DNA of 16,692 nt from Desulfobacteraceae bacterium (lineage in GTDB: Bacteria; Desulfobacterota; DSM-4660; Desulfatiglandales; Desulfatiglandaceae): the NCBI GenBank assembly GCA_011048855.1, contig DSCZ01000309.1, positions 1 to 16,692 on the forward strand, in the 5' to 3' direction. The position numbers were made by a program, and so were the translations under genes. The notes beneath the pieces are model-generated. The model was given only the letters and a program-made list of their open reading frames with translations. It did not search any database and was not told where the DNA came from. This document shows, in pieces, positions 14,489 to 16,692 of the stretch; positions within the stretch are counted from its first letter, which is position 1; every line of letters starts with the position of its first letter.

Positions 14489-15523
14489 AAACATTGTCCT
14501 TTTCAGACTTGAGAGGCCAGGATCGCGCGATAAGGCAGCTTCTGCCGGCCGTTGTGTCGGGTGGAGTGGCTCATACGATGCTGTTCAGTGGACCCCCGGG
14601 CGTGGGGAAAACTACGGCAGCGAGGGCCTTGGCGAAGGTGGTCAATTGTGCCTCTCCGGAGAACGGGGATGCCTGCGGCTGCTGCATTTCGTGCCGGCGT
14701 TTCGACAGCGGGAATCACCCTGATTTTTTGACTATATTTCCGGACGGGTCATCAATAAAGATTGAACAGGTTAGAGAATTCAACCGGCAGCTGGCATTTC
14801 CGCCGGTGGCAGGCGGCAGCAGGATTTGTGTCGTTCAAAGGGCTGATCTGATGACTGAAGAGGCCGCCAACTCTTTTTTAAAGACCCTGGAGGAACCCCC
14901 GCCCGGAAACATAATCGTTCTTACCGCGGCCGAGCCGAGGGACCTGCTGCCGACGATAGTCAGCAGGTGCCGTCGTGTGGCTTTCCACCCCCTCTCAATT
15001 GAGGATGTCACCCGGGTGCTGGTTGAAAAACAAGGCCTGGACGAGGCCCGGGCCCGGGTCTTCGCTGCTGTTTCAGGGGGCAGCCCCGGGCGTGCGATGG
15101 AAATGCACGAACACGGTTTTTTCGAAAGCCGGATTGAATGGCTGGACATGCTTGAGCGGCTGTATGAAATGCCCTTGGATCAGGTCGTCGCCCTGGCGGC
15201 ATCCCTGGGCGCCGGCAGAAAGAAACGGGAAAAAAAAGCCGGGGAGGCGTCGGACCTGTCGGGGGTGCCGGCGATGCTTGAAGTTTGGGAGCACTGGTAC
15301 AGGGACGTTCTGATTTTCAAGGAACAGGGGCCCTTGTCGCTATTGTCCAACCCGGATTTTTCCGCCAGGTTGAAAAATTCGGCTGGAAGGTTTAACATTG
15401 ATAATTTAATCCGGAATATTGAGGTTTTGGATGAAGCCAGAAGGAACTTGATGAAAATGCGGAACGCGACACTCGTTCTTGAACACACTATGTTGAAATT
15501 GAAGCGGTCCTGTGAGGTTGGCG

Positions 15524-15540
<17 letters not shown>
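14485..15540 (+). CDS. holB: DNA polymerase III subunit delta prime
   Basis: AAA+ clamp-loader subunit that helps load the sliding clamp. The 351 residues show Walker A GPPGVGKTT (36-44), a zinc-binding cysteine cluster (Cys55, Cys64, Cys67, Cys70), LKTLEEPP (132-139) and the SRC arginine-finger motif (160-162). DnaX shares these motifs, but the length, the position after tmk and the degenerate Walker B segment (VVQRADLM instead of a DExx form) favour delta prime. Unlike E. coli delta prime, the P-loop looks intact. The GTG start overlaps the tmk stop by 4 bases, and the 3' end overlaps ricT by 17 bases, so translation is probably coupled. Confidence 0.92.

Positions 15541-16692
<1,152 letters not shown>

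Overview
The window looks like chromosomal DNA of a Gram-negative, GC-moderate bacterium, most likely a deltaproteobacterium (Desulfobacterota, syntrophic or sulfate-reducing type). This placement is inference. It rests on the cluster tlyA-dxs-ispA-xseB-xseA-dksA-like, on the cluster tmk-holB-ricT(PSP1)-metG, and on a small PxxKW-type cysteine-rich protein that I know mainly from that group. Nearly all the sequence is protein-coding. I saw no rRNA, tRNA, CRISPR array, insertion sequence or phage gene.

Layout. (1) 1-1769, plus strand: aspartyl-tRNA synthetase, cut at its 5' end by the window edge. (2) 1780-5872, minus strand: a four-gene ABC importer of the PotABCD family, transcribed permease (potB-like), permease (potC-like), Tat-exported binding protein (potD-like), ATPase (potA-like). 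(3) 6039-7079, plus strand: a proline racemase / hydroxyproline epimerase family enzyme, divergent from the importer across a 166-base gap. (4) 7312-7590, plus strand: a small PxxKW cysteine-rich protein. (5) 7599-13478, minus strand: a DksA/TraR-type regulator, then xseA, xseB, ispA, dxs and tlyA. (6) 13847 to the end, plus strand: tmk, holB, a PSP1/RicT homologue and the start of metG.

How the genes fit together. Regions 1, 5 and 6 are housekeeping: translation, DNA replication and repair, thymidylate supply, the first step of isoprenoid synthesis plus prenyl diphosphate elongation, and rRNA methylation. Many genes abut or overlap by a few bases, which suggests translational coupling. Two divergent sigma70-like promoters sit in the 368-base gap between the dksA-like gene and tmk. 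A further sigma70-like promoter overlaps the xseA stop codon and could drive xseB-ispA-dxs-tlyA separately. Regions 2 and 3 form the only accessory-looking block. The importer carries polyamine-family hallmarks, but its binding protein appears to lack one acidic pair that contacts polyamine in E. coli PotD. Its neighbour acts on proline-like amino acids, so the true substrate may be a proline derivative or betaine rather than spermidine or putrescine.

I found no clearly novel multi-gene system. The items most worth a second look are the importer/racemase pair, the uncharacterised PxxKW protein, the RicT homologue in a proteobacterial replication operon, and the regulatory structures listed as findings.
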